Of a stretch of 64,000 bases of DNA, positions 62,274 to 64,000 are shown one piece after another. Within the stretch, counting starts at the first letter, position 1. Each line of letters starts with the position of its first letter. The translations under genes were made by a program, and so were the position numbers. Under the pieces are notes generated by a model. The model saw only the letters and a program-made list of their open reading frames with translations. It was not told where the DNA came from and made no database searches. The stretch is from Limnanthes douglasii subsp. nivea (Eukaryota; Streptophyta; Magnoliopsida; Brassicales; Limnanthaceae), in contig JAUPFV010000004.1 of assembly GCA_036936605.1 (NCBI GenBank), positions 295,658,009 to 295,722,008 on the forward strand. The letters run 5' to 3'.

Positions 62274-64000
62274 TTAGTCTTCACCCAAATCGAAGACACG
62301 TGGTGGCTCTTCGTGTGCGGTCGATGGTTGGGCGGGCTTTATTTGGTTATGTTTGTGCAATCTCTTGTCGAGCGGTATTGCCCAACCGGTGACGACATCT
62401 TCCGTGCGAAACGGAGACCAAGTAGGATAAATTTCCGAAAGTGGTCCTTTCAACACAACCTACACAAATAAATGTAAGATAAATATTTGGTCACAAAAAT
62501 AATATATAAAATTCAAACTTTCATTTGTATACTTACTTTCACGAAATGGTTACCGTGCACAAAACCTATACCAACTTCCAGGTTAGGACACGATCGAGGA
62601 GGCACGCCGCGTAGAGGTAGATAAGTGTACAATTGGTGGAGTGAAATATGGTATACGATACATTGATATCTAGTGGCTATCACTAAGCCTAAATCGGGTA
62701 ACGTCATCCAATGCCTAGTACCAACAACATACAATTTAAAAACGATCAACCTTCTCACTAGGTTATCTACACCTTGTGAACCATCAAACACTATCTCCCA
62801 TAGCTCACGTTCATTTTGCGATTCGCCAATCAAATCCCGTCAAACTTGGTCCCATAAATCGGATTTACCGTATACCGTCAAAGCAACGGCCCAGAATCCG
62901 CAATTACCGTCGGGAGAGACGTCTTCGACGCTAGAAATATAGTCATGCAAATAGTTAGGAAACCAAATCTCGTAGCCGCTAAAATCTTGGCCCTTTGATG
63001 ATTTTTTCGATCGAGGCACTTTATCTTTCTTCGGTTGAGCCTTGGTTTTCGCTATTTCTTTCGACTTGGCTTTTGGCGCTATAAATGTCCTATTACCTAC
63101 CGAGGCGTCCGTGCTACCTATCGTGCCGGGTGCTAGCGCCTAGACTACCATCGTATTCCCACTCGCTAGGGTCCCGTTGAGTTGATTTGTCCCGACCGGC
63201 TTTTTTCCTACCCTTAGTACCAACCGGCTCCTTAGGTTCCAAAACATGACTTCTAGTGGGATCTAGGATTTGCATCATCCTATTTATAACGTGATCTTGG
63301 ATGTGTTTCCCGTAACCGTGGATGGTGCTATCTATTAAGGAGAGTTTTCTAGTGAGCTCGTCTTCAGTATCAAACTCCTCATTAGGTTTGATCCTTAACG
63401 TACTCCAATAGACAGCACACTCATCTTTTCTAACCGGTCTTCCTTCTTTATAAATCAAAGCTAATTCGCATGCAAATGGTAAATTATGAGTTGTCATAAT
63501 AACACACCCACACATTCCGGGAGTGAACCATATTTTCAAGTCCGTTGCGAGATTTGTTTCTATTAATTCTATAGCTTTACATGAAAGCTCACCTTTGACA
63601 TCCTTGTAGATGGTTTTGTTAGGCCCCCTAGTTGAGTTTCTTGGACGATACCTACTACGCTCGAATGACTCGAAAATGTTAGAGCGTTGAGCGGTTAGCA
63701 ATGCATGAACATGTTTTCAAAATTGCTCGAACGTGCATAGCCTACTACCAATTGCCCGCTTGAGGCTAGAGTGAGCACTCTCCGCCCTATAACATGAGAT
63801 AAAATAAATTATATTTCTAACACTTGATATTAAAAAATATTGCGTGGAGATGGAAATATAACTCACCGATTGCTAGTTTGGTTGCAAAAATGTTTAAATT
63901 TGTTCGTGTGAATATTGAGAAATTTGTGTCCATATTCGTCAATCCATTGCTTCATAACGTACTCGATAACCAATGGAAAAAATGCGTACTTGTGGTGCAT
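62274..64000 (-). pseudogene. Transposase-OTU gene, second copy, incomplete at window end
   Basis: Copy of 52134-53860. The last exon (62274-62456, LKGPLSEIYPTWSPF), the OTU domain (62513-62960, NCGFWVVAL and GNHFVKV), the SWIM-like part (63114-63701, CGCVIMTTHNLPFACEL) and the intron near 63787-63864 are all present. The DQV-stop and EQF-stop lesions seen in the first copy are shared, so they predate the duplication. The transposase core lies beyond the window. Confidence 0.85.

Larger units (their letters stand above)
60021..64000. repeat. Second copy of the composite MULE (right part), cut by the window end
   Basis: 60021-64000 repeats 49882-53860 at a constant offset of 10,139-10,141 bases with only scattered substitutions and one-base indels. 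The left break lies inside the 125-codon gene at AATT, shared with the G5 gag sequence. The copy contains the last codons of the 125-codon gene, the 66-bp repeat, the intact 122-codon gene, the motif pair and the C-terminal part of the transposase-OTU gene, and runs off the window. Confidence 0.9.

Overview
The window is plant nuclear DNA, most likely from a eudicot and perhaps Brassicaceae. It is AT-rich, has GT-AG introns, and is dominated by plant transposable elements: Ty1/copia and Ty3/gypsy Tat-type LTR retrotransposons, Mutator-like elements (MULEs), a hAT derivative and TRIM-like LTRs. The Brassicaceae guess rests on a local cluster of small SIN3-like genes made only of paired amphipathic helix (PAH) repeats, a gene type I know from Arabidopsis. 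No bacterial genes, rRNA, tRNA or CRISPR were seen.

Layout. (1) 838-28765 is one degenerate copia element cut open by later insertions. A solo LTR (2425-2926, TSD ATTTT) sits in its integrase. A Tat-type gypsy element, G1 (4419-27773, TSD ACTGG/ACTAG), sits a few codons after the YVDD of its reverse transcriptase. A second Tat element, G2 (about 4729-24387), sits in G1. A third, R (14201-23499, TSD GCACA/GCATA), sits in the gag of G2. A further solo LTR (24765-25122, TSD CTTTT) sits in G1. G1, G2 and R all lie on the minus strand. G2 and R each carry a plus-strand (antisense) open reading frame between integrase and 3' LTR.
(2) 28766-33480 holds decayed sequence and host gene A, a seven-exon PAH gene on the minus strand.
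(3) 34007-40264 is a tandem LTR-gag-LTR-gag-LTR-gag-LTR array of a non-autonomous copia family whose polymerase region is replaced by an unfamiliar coding tail.
(4) 40728-42665 is a non-autonomous MULE-like element with a perfect 9-bp TSD and a minisatellite core.
(5) 43636-45325 is host gene B, a PAH paralogue with the same exon plan as gene A and three PAH repeats.
(6) 45790-55659 is a large composite MULE. It holds a plant mobile domain (PMD) gene, three small genes that look like one undescribed family, and a transposase fused to an OTU cysteine protease domain. A 14-base motif (CTATAATGAGACCC) stands at gene boundaries, and clusters of GCGAAC-type inverted repeats lie near both ends and in the middle.
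(7) 55660-60024 holds TRIM-like LTR pieces, a hAT derivative and a gypsy fragment (G5).
(8) 60021-64000 is a nearly identical second copy of 49882-53860 of the MULE, best read as the start of a tandem duplication with a 10.14-kb unit.

How the parts work together. The only plausible functional host genes are the two PAH genes, which would act as small SIN3-like adaptors for transcription factor binding. All transposon polyproteins visible here are broken. The short MULE-associated genes (one intact per copy region) and the antisense genes of the Tat elements are the parts most worth following up. Splice sites, frames and repeats were read by eye, so positions may be off by one or two bases.
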